Source: Dolichospermum sp. LEGE 00240 (GTDB lineage: Bacteria > Cyanobacteriota > Cyanobacteriia > Cyanobacteriales > Nostocaceae). From it: a stretch of DNA of 36,020 bases. The position numbers and the translations under genes were made by a program. A model generated the notes under the pieces. It made no database searches. It was not told the origin of the DNA and saw only the letters and a program-made list of their open reading frames with translations. Shown here one piece after another: positions 16,892 through 25,411 of this stretch. The first letter of the stretch is position 1, and every line of letters begins with the position of its first letter. The stretch is from contig NZ_JADEVZ010000053.1 of NCBI RefSeq assembly GCF_015207875.1, positions 1-36,020 of the forward strand. Direction: 5' to 3'.

Positions 16892-17938
16892 GTGGGTCTT
16901 TTCAATTTTAATTTTCGGCCATCCTGGGATATGGGTATCGACCTCGGTACAGCCAACACCCTGGTTTATGTATCTGGTAAGGGAATTGTCCTGCAAGAAC
17001 CTTCCGTCGTTGCCATTGATCAAAATCTGAAAGTGGCACTGGCAGTGGGGGAAGAGGCTAAAAAAATGCTCGGACGCACACCGGGGAACGTCGTTGCCCT
17101 GCGTCCCCTGCGCGACGGTGTGATCGCTGACTTTGATACGGCTGAGTTGATGCTAAAAAGCTTTATTCAGCGGGTAAATGAAGGGAGATCCCTGATGTTG
17201 CCCCGGATTGTCATTGGTATTCCCAGTGGTGTCACTGGAGTAGAAAGACGGGCTGTTATGGATGCAGCCACCCAAGCCGGTGCTAGAGAAGTATATTTGA
17301 TTGATGAGCCAGTCGCAGCAGCAATTGGTGCAGGACTGCCAGTGGCAGAACCTACTGGTAACATGATTATTGACATCGGTGGGGGGACAACGGAAGTAGC
17401 GGTATTAAGTCTTCAAGGAACGGTAATCAGCGAATCAGTCCGCATTGCTGGAGATGAATTAACTGAAGCCATTACTCAGTATATGAAGAAAGTTCATAAT
17501 CTGGTCATTGGTGAACGCACGGCAGAAGATATTAAGATTAAAATAGGTTCTGCCTATCCAACGGCAGACGATAATGATAGTCTAATGGAAGTCCGAGGGT
17601 TGCATTTACTGTCTGGTTTGCCCAGAACTGTCACCATCAAAGGCCCGGAAATTCGGGAAAGTATGGTAGAGCCTCTAGCAGTAATTATCGAAGCAGTTAG
17701 GCGCACACTGGAACGGACACCGCCCGAACTGGCAGCAGACATTATTGATCGTGGGATCATGTTGGCAGGGGGTGGTGCATTGCTCAAAGGTCTAGATACA
17801 TTAATTAGTCATGAAACAGGTCTTGTTACCCATATAGCCGCTGATCCTTTAAGCTGTGTAGTGTTGGGAACAGGTCGCGTATTAGAAAACTTCAAACAGT
17901 TGGAGAGAGTATTTAGCGGGCGTTCTCGCAATATGTAG
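16892..17938 (+). CDS. mreB: Rod-shape determining protein MreB
   Basis: MreB is the bacterial actin homologue that polymerises along the membrane and guides lateral wall synthesis. The 348-residue chain has the actin-fold nucleotide-binding motifs: phosphate 1 loop MGIDLGTANTLVYV (15-28), phosphate 2 loop MIIDIGGGTTEVAVLS and the adenosine motif IMLAGGGALLKG near the C-terminus. Full length for the family. The start is GTG 16892 preceded by GAGAAG. In filamentous cyanobacteria mreB affects cell shape. mreC follows on the same strand, but 385 bases away rather than close behind, with a dispersed repeat between them. Confidence 0.97.
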   Translation: MGLFNFNFRPSWDMGIDLGTANTLVYVSGKGIVLQEPSVVAIDQNLKVALAVGEEAKKMLGRTPGNVVALRPLRDGVIADFDTAELMLKSFIQRVNEGRSLMLPRIVIGIPSGVTGVERRAVMDAATQAGAREVYLIDEPVAAAIGAGLPVAEPTGNMIIDIGGGTTEVAVLSLQGTVISESVRIAGDELTEAITQYMKKVHNLVIGERTAEDIKIKIGSAYPTADDNDSLMEVRGLHLLSGLPRTVTIKGPEIRESMVEPLAVIIEAVRRTLERTPPELAADIIDRGIMLAGGGALLKGLDTLISHETGLVTHIAADPLSCVVLGTGRVLENFKQLERVFSGRSRNM

Positions 17939-18323
17939 TAGCAGTTAGTAAGTTAGGAATATATGGGTTCTGTATTTATTCATACAGCAGGAGTCAGGAG
18001 TAAAACTGGCTTTACCTGAGTTAGGAGTTAGGAGTCATGATTTTTTCAAGGAGATCATAAGGGTTTGAGACTCATACTTGGGGCAGGTTTCCACAAATTA
18101 TCTTATGTCGAACTCAGGTGGCTTCGTGCATGGGTTTCAATTGAGACTTTGTACATCCTAACTACGTAACCTGCTGTAACTATAGAATCCATTATTTTCC
18201 ACAGAAGTACACAGGAGTTGATTTACGGATTTGCGGATGGCGATCGCTATAGACCGGACTAAAAAGTTACCAAACCATATTCCTACAACTCCTAAATAAT
18301 TTATAAAATATATACAGGTTATT
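17939..18323. other. mreB-mreC spacer holding repeats
   Basis: 385 bases. It contains heptamer-like GGAGTCA/GTTAGGA repeats at about 17990-18036, the dispersed repeat at 18031-18120, a HIP1 octamer near 18240 and an AT-rich leader before mreC. No protein frame is supported; the 65-codon minus-strand frame at 18158-18355 is antisense to the mreC start. Confidence 0.5.
18031..18120. repeat. Dispersed repeat, copy A (second copy at 34358-34449)
   Basis: About 90 bases, starting GGAGTCATGATTTTTTCAAG and ending GTCGAACTCAGGTG, align with 34358-34449 with only scattered differences. The shared middle is ATAAGGGTTTGAGACTC and TTTCCACAAATTATC. It is a non-coding repeated element, possibly the end of a transposable unit. 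Confidence 0.75.
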
Positions 18324-19112
18324 ATGTTTACTTTAAAACGCTGGTGGGAATACAAAGGACTACAAATAGGATTATTAGCCTTAGTTGTAGGTAGTGCTTG
18401 GACACTCAGAGAGACAAACGGGGCACTGTTACGAGAAATCTATCAAGGAATCACCATCCCATTACAGATGCTACAATCAGGAGCGATTCCTGAACAAAAT
18501 ATTAAGGATGCAAGATTTTTAGAATTACAGACTCGCATCGTTGATTTAGAAAGCCAAAATCAGAAATTAAAAAATTTACTGGGTTATAGAGAGAAAGAAA
18601 CCTTGCCACAAAAGCCAATTATCGCCAGGGTGGTAGGACGTAGTGGGGATCATTGGTGGCAACAGGTGATTTTGAATCGGGGGACTGCATCAGGCATTCA
18701 AGAAGGTTCTATTGTCAAAGCCGATGGTGGATTAGTCGGTTTAGTAGATAGCGTGACAACTAATACTAGCCGTGTATTGTTAATAAGTGATTTGAAAAGT
18801 CAAGTAGGCGTAACTATCAACCGCACATCAGCTAAAGGAATTTTACAAGGTGATGCTTCCACTGAAGGGGTATTAGAATTTTATGAAAAAGTTCCTAATG
18901 TGAAAATAGGCGACCTAGTATCAACCTCTACTTATAGTCAGAAGTTCCCGGCTGGTTTAGCCATAGGGAAAATTAAATCCTTGGATTTAAAGAAACTCCC
19001 AGCCTCAATAGCCAAAGTAGAGTTATTCCCGCCAATTCGGTACTTAGATTGGGTAACTGTTTATCCTCAACAAGACAAACAAGATTTAGAAACTCCGAAT
19101 CTTACCAAATGA
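18324..19112 (+). CDS. mreC: Rod-shape determining protein MreC
   Basis: This 262-residue protein has one membrane segment near the N-terminus (IGLLALVVGSAWTL). A periplasmic coiled coil follows (LELQTRIVDLESQNQKLKNL, about residues 70-95), then the beta-rich MreC core with GDHWWQQVILNRGTASGIQEG and AVGLVD-type stretches. MreC links the MreB filament to wall synthases. Length is normal and the ATG is the only reasonable start; the ribosome binding site is weak (CAGGTTATT). After the stop comes ATGATGAATATGTAA, which at once terminates, and the expected overlapping mreD is missing. Confidence 0.93.
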   Translation: MFTLKRWWEYKGLQIGLLALVVGSAWTLRETNGALLREIYQGITIPLQMLQSGAIPEQNIKDARFLELQTRIVDLESQNQKLKNLLGYREKETLPQKPIIARVVGRSGDHWWQQVILNRGTASGIQEGSIVKADGGLVGLVDSVTTNTSRVLLISDLKSQVGVTINRTSAKGILQGDASTEGVLEFYEKVPNVKIGDLVSTSTYSQKFPAGLAIGKIKSLDLKKLPASIAKVELFPPIRYLDWVTVYPQQDKQDLETPNLTK

Positions 19113-19334
19113 TGAATATGTAACCTAACCTACCTCTGTCATAGCAGAGCAGGTTGGTTGTCATAAAAATTTATATTTGGAGTCATTAACTTATTCAAAC
19201 TGGTATCCTGGAGTATTAGTCAAATACTAGGACAACAGGGCATAAATAAACCAACCATTCTCAATCACTAAAAAGCTGACGCCATATTATTTTTGACTTC
19301 CGCCTTGCGGTACTAGGGGTTTATTTAGGGTATC

Positions 19335-19467
19335 CTAGTAGTTCGTCAAATTTATTTTGACGGGTAATGATCGGAAAAAACTTCTGTTCTTTCCTCCCCT
19401 GCCCCCGGAGCCTCTCTTCTCCCCCTACTTGCCTTCACCCGTCATTTTCGGGTTAACAGACTACTAG
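19335..19467. mobile_element. MITE-like element with 32-base imperfect terminal inverted repeats
   Basis: CTAGTAGT (19335-19342) is mirrored by ACTACTAG (19460-19467), and TGACGGGT (19358-19365) by ACCCGTCA (19437-19444), with the same 15-base spacing on both sides. The left arm also contains a small hairpin GTCAAA/TTTGAC. The interior is pyrimidine-rich and has no frame. This layout fits a non-autonomous transposon derivative. Confidence 0.65.
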
Positions 19468-19817
19468 ATGCGTATCCTCAATGGTCTTCTCTGGTAGTAT
19501 TGATAATTCCCTGAAATTATCCCTACAGTCGAGCAAAGTATTGATGAATATTTAACTACCCAAAATCCTATACCGTACCTCTTTAGGAGTAAAATTGGAT
19601 GTTATCTAGTTCAGAATCCTGTTACTAGGTCAATTTTATTGCTAGATTTTGATCAGACAACACATTGACAACTAACTCTCAGAGGTGAAACCAGTTAAAT
19701 AATTCGGTGATCTACTTGGATATTTTGTCCAAATTTTGGCTTTAAAAGAGGTAAGATCATGGCTATACATAATTATGTACCTTCTAGATATTAGCGAAAT
19801 TACCACTTGATAATTGC

Positions 19818-19823
19818 TATAAT
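19818..19823 (+). promoter_or_regulatory. Extended -10 promoter of the NYN gene
   Basis: TGCTATAAT gives a perfect TATAAT with an upstream TG. It lies 47 bases before ATG 19871; the -35 is poor, as often with extended -10 promoters. Confidence 0.45.
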
Positions 19824-19870
19824 CTATTCTTCCCTCTAACATTCTTATCTATTATTAGGTGTAAATTTTT

Positions 19871-20392
19871 ATGGGTTCTCCAATGAATCGTCTGTCTATT
19901 TTTGTAGACGGAAACAATATGTTCTATGCTCAACAAAAAAATGGTTGGTTCTTTGACCCCCGGCGTGTTTTAGAATATTTCAAATACGAACAGTCAGACA
20001 CTACATTAATCAATGCTTTCTGGTACACTGGATTAAAAGACCCCCAAGACCAACGAGGTTTTCGAGATGCACTCATCAGCTTGGGATATACAGTCCGCAC
20101 GAAAATTCTCAAAGAGTATTATGATGATGCTTCGGGTCGCTACTCTCAAAAAGCGAATTTAGATATTGAAATTGTCGTTGATATGTTTAATACGGTAGAT
20201 CAATATGACAGAGTTGTATTATTTAGCGGAGATGGTGATTTTGAAAGGGCTATCGAATTATTACGCTCCAAAAATACTCATATTACAGTGGTATCTACTG
20301 AGGGGATGATTGCCAGAGAGTTGCGTAATGCTACTGATAGATATATAGACTTGAATGATATTAGAGATAGAATAGAAAAAACTGACGGTTAA
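19871..20392 (+). CDS. NYN-domain (LabA/DUF88 family) protein
   Basis: This 173-residue protein is one NYN domain of the PIN-like nuclease fold. Acidic residues expected at the metal site are present: Asp13 in FVDGNN, Asp98/Asp104 in ANLDIEIVVDMF and Asp121/Asp123 in FSGDGDFERAIELL. LabA-type proteins of cyanobacteria include a regulator of circadian output; others are presumed RNases. ATG 19871 has AGGT nine bases upstream; a second Met at codon 5 (19883) is possible. It stands alone between the mreC interval and leuA. The exact role is unknown. Confidence 0.8.
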   Translation: MGSPMNRLSIFVDGNNMFYAQQKNGWFFDPRRVLEYFKYEQSDTTLINAFWYTGLKDPQDQRGFRDALISLGYTVRTKILKEYYDDASGRYSQKANLDIEIVVDMFNTVDQYDRVVLFSGDGDFERAIELLRSKNTHITVVSTEGMIARELRNATDRYIDLNDIRDRIEKTDG

Positions 20393-20599
20393 CTTAGCTT
20401 AGTATTTATTTACAAATCTCAAAGTTAAAAACTCTCATTTCACAGTTTCAGTTATTTTATCAAGCAAGAAGTTAGGCATTAGAAGTCGGTGATGATGAGA
20501 AATTCTCTAGGACTGACAAATCAAACCAAATTTGATTAATTCTAATTCCTTGATATTCTTTTATTCAGCCCACTATCAAAACTAACAGAGGTTAAGCTA

Positions 20600-22192
20600 A
20601 TGAGCAACCAAACCGATAGAATTATCATCTTTGACACCACATTGCGTGATGGAGAACAGTGTCCTGGAGCAACCCTCAACATAGACGAAAAGCTAGTTAT
20701 TGCTAAACAATTAGCACGTTTAGGAGTAGATATTATTGAGGCTGGTTTTGCTTTTGCTAGTCCTGGTGATTTTGAAGCAGTGAGCAAAATTGCCCAAACT
20801 GTGGGGACAGAAAATGGTCCGATAATTTGCAGTTTGGCTAGAGCCAGACATGATGATATTAAAGCGGCGGCGGCGGCGATTAAACCTGCTGCTAAAGGGA
20901 GAATTCATACTTTTATTGCTACCTCTGATATTCACCTGCAATATAAGTTAAAGAAAACTAGACCAGAAGTAATTGCGATCGCTGAAGAAATGGTAGCCTA
21001 TGCTAAAAGCTTCACCGATGATGTGGAATTTTCACCTGAAGATGCGGGACGTTCTGATCCAGAATTTTTGTATGAAGTTTTGGAAAGAGCGATCGCAGCC
21101 GGAGCAACAACTGTTAATATTCCTGATACCGTAGGATACACCACACCCAGCGAATTTGGGGCAATCATCAAAGGCATTACTGAAAATGTCCCCAACATTG
21201 ACAAAGCCATTATTTCCGTTCACGGCCATAACGATTTAGGTTTAGCAGTTGCTAACTTTTTAGAAGCGGTCAAAAACGGCGCTCGTCAATTAGAATGTAC
21301 CATCAATGGCATTGGTGAAAGAGCCGGCAATGCAGCTTTAGAAGAATTAGTCATGGCTTTGCACGTCCGCAGACAATATTTTAATCCCTTCTTAGGACGG
21401 GCTGAAAATTCCGAAGCATCACTCACCAATATTGACACCAAACAAATCTATAAAACCTCCCGTTTAGTTTCCAATTTAACGGGAATGTTGGTGCAACCAA
21501 ATAAAGCCATTGTTGGTGCAAATGCCTTTGCCCATGAGTCTGGAATTCACCAAGATGGGGTATTGAAAAACAAACTCACCTATGAAATCATGGATGCCCA
21601 GTTGATTGGTTTATCCGATAATCAAATAGTATTAGGTAAACATTCTGGCAGAAATGCTTTTCGTACCCGCTTGAAAGAATTGGGTTTTGAACCATCAGAA
21701 ACCGAATTGAATAAAGCCTTCGTCAAATTCAAAGAAGTAGCAGACAAAAAGAAAGAAATCTCTGATTGGGATTTGGAAGCGATAGTTAATGACGAAATCC
21801 AACAAGCACCAGAGTTATTCCGGGTGGAGTTGGTACAGGTTTCCTGTGGTAGTAATACTCAGCCCACCGCCACAGTCACACTCCGCACTCCCGACGGAGA
21901 AGAATTAACTGATGCAGCCATTGGGACAGGTCCAGTAGATGCGGTGTACAAAGCCATTAATCGGGTAGTGAATGTACCGAATGAATTGATTGAGTTTTCT
22001 GTGCAATCTGTCACCGGAGGAATTGACGCTTTAGGAGAAGTAACAATTCGCCTCCGCCATCAATCCCGTGTATTTTCAGGTCACGCAGCCAATACCGACA
22101 TCATTGTGGCATCGGCTCAGGCTTATGTGAATGCACTGAACAGATTGTTTTCAGCTTTACAGCAGGAAGTGAAGGAAGAAGTCACAGCATAG
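20600..22192 (+). CDS. leuA: 2-isopropylmalate synthase
   Basis: LeuA joins acetyl-CoA and 2-oxoisovalerate in the first committed step of leucine synthesis. The 530-residue chain carries [16 protein letters not shown] (11-26) with the metal-binding Asp12 and the HGHND motif (208-212, in [14 protein letters not shown]). [17 protein letters not shown] follows, and a C-terminal allosteric leucine-binding domain occupies about 390-510. Full length for the bacterial family. GAGG lies nine bases before ATG 20600. A strong hairpin terminator directly follows the stop. It is a housekeeping gene that marks the left border of the defence island. Confidence 0.97.
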   Translation: MSNQTDRIIIFDTTLRDGEQCPGATLNIDEKLVIAKQLARLGVDIIEAGFAFASPGDFEAVSKIAQTVGTENGPIICSLARARHDDIKAAAAAIKPAAKGRIHTFIATSDIHLQYKLKKTRPEVIAIAEEMVAYAKSFTDDVEFSPEDAGRSDPEFLYEVLERAIAAGATTVNIPDTVGYTTPSEFGAIIKGITENVPNIDKAIISVHGHNDLGLAVANFLEAVKNGARQLECTINGIGERAGNAALEELVMALHVRRQYFNPFLGRAENSEASLTNIDTKQIYKTSRLVSNLTGMLVQPNKAIVGANAFAHESGIHQDGVLKNKLTYEIMDAQLIGLSDNQIVLGKHSGRNAFRTRLKELGFEPSETELNKAFVKFKEVADKKKEISDWDLEAIVNDEIQQAPELFRVELVQVSCGSNTQPTATVTLRTPDGEELTDAAIGTGPVDAVYKAINRVVNVPNELIEFSVQSVTGGIDALGEVTIRLRHQSRVFSGHAANTDIIVASAQAYVNALNRLFSALQQEVKEEVTA

Positions 22193-22197
22193 AATGT

Positions 22198-22238
22198 ATA
22201 GAGACGAGAATCCCTACCCAGGGAACGTCTCTATTTTT
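22198..22238. terminator. Rho-independent terminator of leuA
   Basis: TAGAGACG (22199-22206) pairs with CGTCTCTA (22226-22233), with an inner TCCC/GGGA stem, and ends in TTTTT (22234-22238). Its right arm contains the stop codon of the convergent DUF29-like gene. Confidence 0.85.
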
Positions 22239-22653
22239 GAATTAATTCCAGCGACTGAGATAAAACTTCTTGTTCATTAACCATGGTTGCTAATTCTTCC
22301 GTTTCATAACGTCCCTCGAACGCTTCTAGCGCCGCTCTTTTTAGTGCTACTTGATATCCTTGTTGGAGAATTTCCATTAATTCTGTTTTATTCAAGTAAA
22401 CACCACCAGATTTGCGGCGCTTGTTAATTTTATTGATTTCCCGCACTGCATTTTCTATGGAAAGTTCCCAAGAACGAGTGGAACGGTTTTCAGCTTTTTG
22501 TTTGATTAAATGAATGAGCAGAATTATGCCATAACTATCAATTTTATTGATTTTATCACTGAGGCTAATTTCTTCTAATTCATCCACTAATAGTAAAGCT
22601 TCATTGATTTTTCCTTGTTCTAAGAGTTGTCTAATTTCTAAGATTTCTTCCAT
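22231..22653 (-). CDS. DUF29-like protein
   Basis: This 140-residue, mostly helical protein has no membrane segment. The stretch ILLIHLIKQKAENRSTRSWELSIENAVREI resembles the second half of DUF29 domains, where a helix LLMHLLKW is followed by SxSW and basic residues. The N-terminal part (MEEILEIRQLLEQGKINEALLLVDELEEIS) is like a helical repeat. The function of this family, which is very abundant in cyanobacteria, is unknown. It is divergent from ptuA, sharing a 120-base promoter region with a perfect palindrome 13 bases before its ATG. A canonical DUF29 protein is found at 32039. Confidence 0.65.
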   Translation of the reverse strand: MEEILEIRQLLEQGKINEALLLVDELEEISLSDKINKIDSYGIILLIHLIKQKAENRSTRSWELSIENAVREINKINKRRKSGGVYLNKTELMEILQQGYQVALKRAALEAFEGRYETEELATMVNEQEVLSQSLELIQK

Positions 22654-22665
22654 GTTATTTGCTGA

Positions 22666-22682
22666 AATTGTGATTCACAATT
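22666..22682. promoter_or_regulatory. 17-base perfect palindrome, operator candidate
   Basis: AATTGTGATTCACAATT lies between the DUF29-like gene and ptuA, 12 bases from the former's start and 91 from the latter's. Eight-base arms around one base suggest binding of a dimeric regulator; as RNA in the DUF29-like leader it could form only a tight stem. Confidence 0.4.
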
Positions 22683-22773
22683 AATATTTATTATATATGT
22701 TAGATTATTCATTAGTTGATAAAATAAGTTGTTAAGTAACTCACCTTATAAAACAACATTTACGAGGAATAAT

Positions 22774-24072
22774 ATGAAAATACGACAACTTGAACTTCAG
22801 AATTTTCGATGCTTTGAGCAAAAAACATTTGAGTTTTCCGATCAATTTAATGTTCTTATTGGTGATAATGCTACTGGAAAAACTGCAATTCTTGATGCAC
22901 TAGCTATTGGTGCTGGAAGCTTTTTTTTAGGAATTGACAATATTAACTCACTCAATATTCAAAAAGATGACATTCGTCTTATTCTCAGGCAAGAAGGAGA
23001 AACACCGACACTACATGATGTTTCATCAGTTGTTGTATCTTGTCATGGTAGTTTTGAAGATGTAGAAGAAATCTCATGGAAAAGAGAACTCAAATCTAAT
23101 AGTTCTACTACAACTCGTGGAGATGCAAAAGAAATATTACAATATGCTAGAAAATTACAGCAAAAAGTTCGTATTCAAGATGAAGATAGAGAAAAGATTA
23201 TTTTACCCGTGATTTCATATTACAGTACAGGTCGTCTTTGGGTTCAACACAGGGAAATACAAAATACTAAAGGACCTGGTCCTCGATTTCTAGGATATAA
23301 GAATTGTCTGACTAAATCCAATGAAATGAAAAAAATAATGCCCTGGTTTAAAAAATGGGAATTAGCATCTTTACAACAGGGAAGACCTTTAGGTACTTTG
23401 TCAGGAGTTAAAGAGGCTATTAAAAATTGTATGGAAGACTGGCAAGATGTCAAGTATGATGTACTTCAAAATAAACTGGTTGCTACTGCACAAGATGGAA
23501 GAATTTTACCATTTAATATGTTAAGTGATGGTGTAAAAAATATGATAGGAATGGTTGCTGATATTGCCTATCGTTGTGTCACCTTAAATCCACAATTTGA
23601 TGGTGAAGCTGCGCGACTTACACCGGGTATTGTTTTAATTGATGAAATTGATTTACACCTTCATCCAAAATGGCAACGCCGAGTTGTAGAAGATTTAAAG
23701 AGAACATTTCCCAAAATTCAATTTTTTGCCACTACACATTCACCATTAATTATTCAATCTTTAAGAGAGGGAGAACTAATTGATCTCAATAACCCTGATT
23801 TACTACCAGCAGCAGAATATGAAAATAAGTATCAGGAATATATTACGGAATATATTATGCACACACCTAATACAAATAGAAATGACCGACATCAACAGAT
23901 GATGGAAACCGCAGAAAGATACTATCAAATGTTAGAAAATACTAACAATACATCACCAGAAGAATTGGAAAAGTTAAAAACAGAACTGGATGAATTAATA
24001 GAACCATATAGTGATGATGTTGCCTATCATGCTTTTTTAAAAATGAAGCGTTTAGCAAAATTAGGAGATTAA
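22774..24072 (+). CDS. ptuA: AAA/ABC-type ATPase of a Septu-like defence system
   Basis: This 432-residue RecF/OLD-like ATPase opens with KIRQLELQNFRCFEQKTFEF, typical of ATPases that bind DNA ends. Walker A is GDNATGKT (30-37), an LSDG signature-like stretch is at 250-253, Walker B with DE is GIVLIDEID (285-293) and the switch histidine is in TTHSP (320-324). The following gene encodes an HNH nuclease six bases downstream. An ATPase plus HNH pair is the Septu (PtuA/PtuB) anti-phage arrangement, also found attached to some retrons. GAGGA lies five bases before ATG 22774; the longer TTG-started frame (22729) is unlikely. Low-GC composition suggests acquisition. The specific subtype is an inference. 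Confidence 0.8.
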   Translation: MKIRQLELQNFRCFEQKTFEFSDQFNVLIGDNATGKTAILDALAIGAGSFFLGIDNINSLNIQKDDIRLILRQEGETPTLHDVSSVVVSCHGSFEDVEEISWKRELKSNSSTTTRGDAKEILQYARKLQQKVRIQDEDREKIILPVISYYSTGRLWVQHREIQNTKGPGPRFLGYKNCLTKSNEMKKIMPWFKKWELASLQQGRPLGTLSGVKEAIKNCMEDWQDVKYDVLQNKLVATAQDGRILPFNMLSDGVKNMIGMVADIAYRCVTLNPQFDGEAARLTPGIVLIDEIDLHLHPKWQRRVVEDLKRTFPKIQFFATTHSPLIIQSLREGELIDLNNPDLLPAAEYENKYQEYITEYIMHTPNTNRNDRHQQMMETAERYYQMLENTNNTSPEELEKLKTELDELIEPYSDDVAYHAFLKMKRLAKLGD

Positions 24073-24078
24073 TAAATA

Positions 24079-24783
24079 ATGCGTCCAGTGCAAAGAGGTA
24101 GTATACCAATTAATCGAAAGACAAATCAAAAAATTTATTTTAGTAAATATCAAGATGCTAAAAAACGCATTGTAGAAAGAATAGGTCATTATTGCTGCTA
24201 TTGTGAAAAACCAGTAACAAATGTTCGTGATGTGGAACATATTTTACCAAAAGAGCATTATCCAAGACTACAAACTGTTTGGCATAATTTTCTTATTTCA
24301 TGTAGAGTTTGTAATGATATTAAAGGACATTCTCTTATCAGGAGAAAAAACTTTTATTGGGCTGATATAGATAATACATTCAGAATTTTTGAATATCATC
24401 TTGTGAATGGAAATGTAAATGTCAATTCTTTACTGTCTGATCCTGAAAAAATAATAGCACAAAATACATTAAATTTAGTTGGTTTAGATAGGAAACCTGG
24501 ACATCCTAAAATTACTCCAGCAGATGAGCGTTGGAAAGAAAGATTTGAAACTTTGCAAGTTGCTAAAGAGGCATTTTTTGATTTACAAAATAATGATACT
24601 CCTGAAATGAGAAAACAAGTAGTTCGTACTGCTCAAGGACGTGGTTTTTTCTCTGTTTGGATGACTGTATTTCAAGATGATTCTGAAATGTTAAAAAGGT
24701 TTATTTCTGCATTTCCTGGAACTGCTGGAGATTGCTTTGATAACGAATTTAAGGCTATTCATCGTCCTAAAGGAAGAGTATAA
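24079..24783 (+). CDS. ptuB: HNH endonuclease of a Septu-like defence system
   Basis: This 234-residue protein has a zinc-bound HNH site: Cys39-x-x-Cys42 (HYCCYCE), the VEHI histidine His54, His69-Asn70 and Cys75-x-x-Cys78-Asn79, then Lys82. This matches the HNH nucleases paired with PtuA ATPases and those of retron-associated systems. The C-terminal half is helical with no recognised domain. It begins six bases after ptuA (TAATAAATAATG), so the two are co-transcribed. In Septu, the ATPase is thought to restrain or activate the nuclease, which degrades nucleic acid on infection. No reverse transcriptase gene lies nearby, so this is not a complete retron. Confidence 0.8.
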   Translation: MRPVQRGSIPINRKTNQKIYFSKYQDAKKRIVERIGHYCCYCEKPVTNVRDVEHILPKEHYPRLQTVWHNFLISCRVCNDIKGHSLIRRKNFYWADIDNTFRIFEYHLVNGNVNVNSLLSDPEKIIAQNTLNLVGLDRKPGHPKITPADERWKERFETLQVAKEAFFDLQNNDTPEMRKQVVRTAQGRGFFSVWMTVFQDDSEMLKRFISAFPGTAGDCFDNEFKAIHRPKGRV

Positions 24784-24819
24784 ACCATCGCATAAAAAAA
24801 GCGAAGTATCTAGATTACT

Positions 24820-24974
24820 ATGAATAATAACCAAAATGTAGCTGAGATTTATTAAAGTCACTTTTGAGCATTTTATTATTAGCTAGTGATTGGGAAGAAA
24901 TAGCTGTAGCTGCTGCGAATTCGGTGCGAGAACAGGTAATTTATAAAATAGGAATTAATCAAATTTCTGCATAA
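24820..24974 (+). pseudogene. Frameshifted small gene, unknown
   Basis: ATG 24820 opens MNNNQNVAEIY and stops. In another frame from 24846 a protein-like segment of 42 residues runs DLLKSLLSILLLASDWEEIA..., then VAAANSVREQVIYKIGINQ..., and ends at TAA 24972-24974. A single frameshift would join them. The part IAVxxANSVR reappears at 25748-25777, after the toxin gene. I do not recognise the family. Confidence 0.4.
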
Positions 24975-25057
24975 AAGGTTCGTTAAGAACCGTTAAGAAC
25001 CTACTACATGAAACTTTCAACGGAGGAAAATTAACCAATGTAGCAGTAAGTATAAGA

Positions 25058-25071
25058 TTAGTTTAAACTAA
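25058..25071. promoter_or_regulatory. 14-base palindrome before the toxin-antitoxin genes
   Basis: TTAGTTTAAACTAA is a perfect palindrome directly after TATAAG (25051-25056) and 25 bases before the antitoxin ATG. That is the position expected of an autoregulatory operator. Confidence 0.4.
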
Positions 25072-25096
25072 AGCTAGTTGCTAAATAAGAATATTT

Positions 25097-25411
25097 ATGG
25101 AAAACAACTTGGACAAATATATTGAAGTTACTCCTGGGATTCGTAGTGGTAAACCACGAATTACTGGAACAAGAATTACAGTTGCAGATGTGGCAATTAT
25201 GTATCTCCGCATGGGGCATTCTTTAGAAGAAATTGCTGGAAAATATCAGCTTTCATTAGTATCAGTTCATACAGCAATGGCATTTTACTATGAACATCGG
25301 CAAGAAATTGACCAGCAAATTGCTGATGCTGAAGCTTATGCTGAAGCCGAACGTCTCAACAGTCCTTCACTGTTACAGGAAAAACTCAATGCGATGAAAA
25401 AATATGCCTAA
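25097..25411 (+). CDS. DUF433 antitoxin-type protein
   Basis: This 104-residue DUF433 protein contains YIEVTPGIRSGKPRITGTRI, the family hallmark, followed by a helix-turn-helix (SLEEIAGKYQLSLVSVHTAMAFYYEHRQEI). A charged C-terminal tail may wrap the toxin. DUF433 proteins are usually found before PIN-like DUF5615 proteins and are regarded as their antitoxins and autoregulators. The end overlaps the next gene by eight bases, so translation is coupled. No strong ribosome binding site is seen before ATG 25097; a palindrome lies just upstream. Confidence 0.85.
   Translation: MENNLDKYIEVTPGIRSGKPRITGTRITVADVAIMYLRMGHSLEEIAGKYQLSLVSVHTAMAFYYEHRQEIDQQIADAEAYAEAERLNSPSLLQEKLNAMKKYA

Larger units (their letters stand above)
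19113..19870. other. 758-base gene-free interval where mreD is expected
   Basis: It begins with an imperfect hairpin (AACCTACCTCTG/CAGAGCAGGTT, 19127-19155), then the MITE-like element at 19335-19467 and AT-rich DNA up to the NYN gene. I looked for the hydrophobic frame of a MreD protein (about 170 residues) and found none, intact or broken. Confidence 0.55.
24784..25096. other. Gene scraps and leader between ptuB and the toxin-antitoxin pair
   Basis: The interval holds a broken small gene (24820-24974), a tandem ten-base repeat CGTTAAGAAC (24981-25000), a good ribosome binding site GGAGG at 25022 followed by ATG-TAG (a dead start), a -10-like TATAAG (25051-25056) and a palindrome at 25058-25071. 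Confidence 0.5.

Noticed and set aside
16545-17023. Minus-strand ORFs of 67 and 82 codons before and across the mreB start
   Set aside because: No ribosome binding sites and no domain likeness; they overlap the divergent promoter region and mreB.
22666-22682. CRP-type site (TGTGA...TCACA)
   Set aside because: The half-sites are separated by one base instead of six, so a CRP/SYCRP1 dimer would not fit; kept only as a general palindrome.
22774-24783. Retron with ATPase/HNH effectors
   Set aside because: No reverse transcriptase frame and no msr/msd-like inverted repeats occur next to the pair; the palindrome at 22666 is too short.
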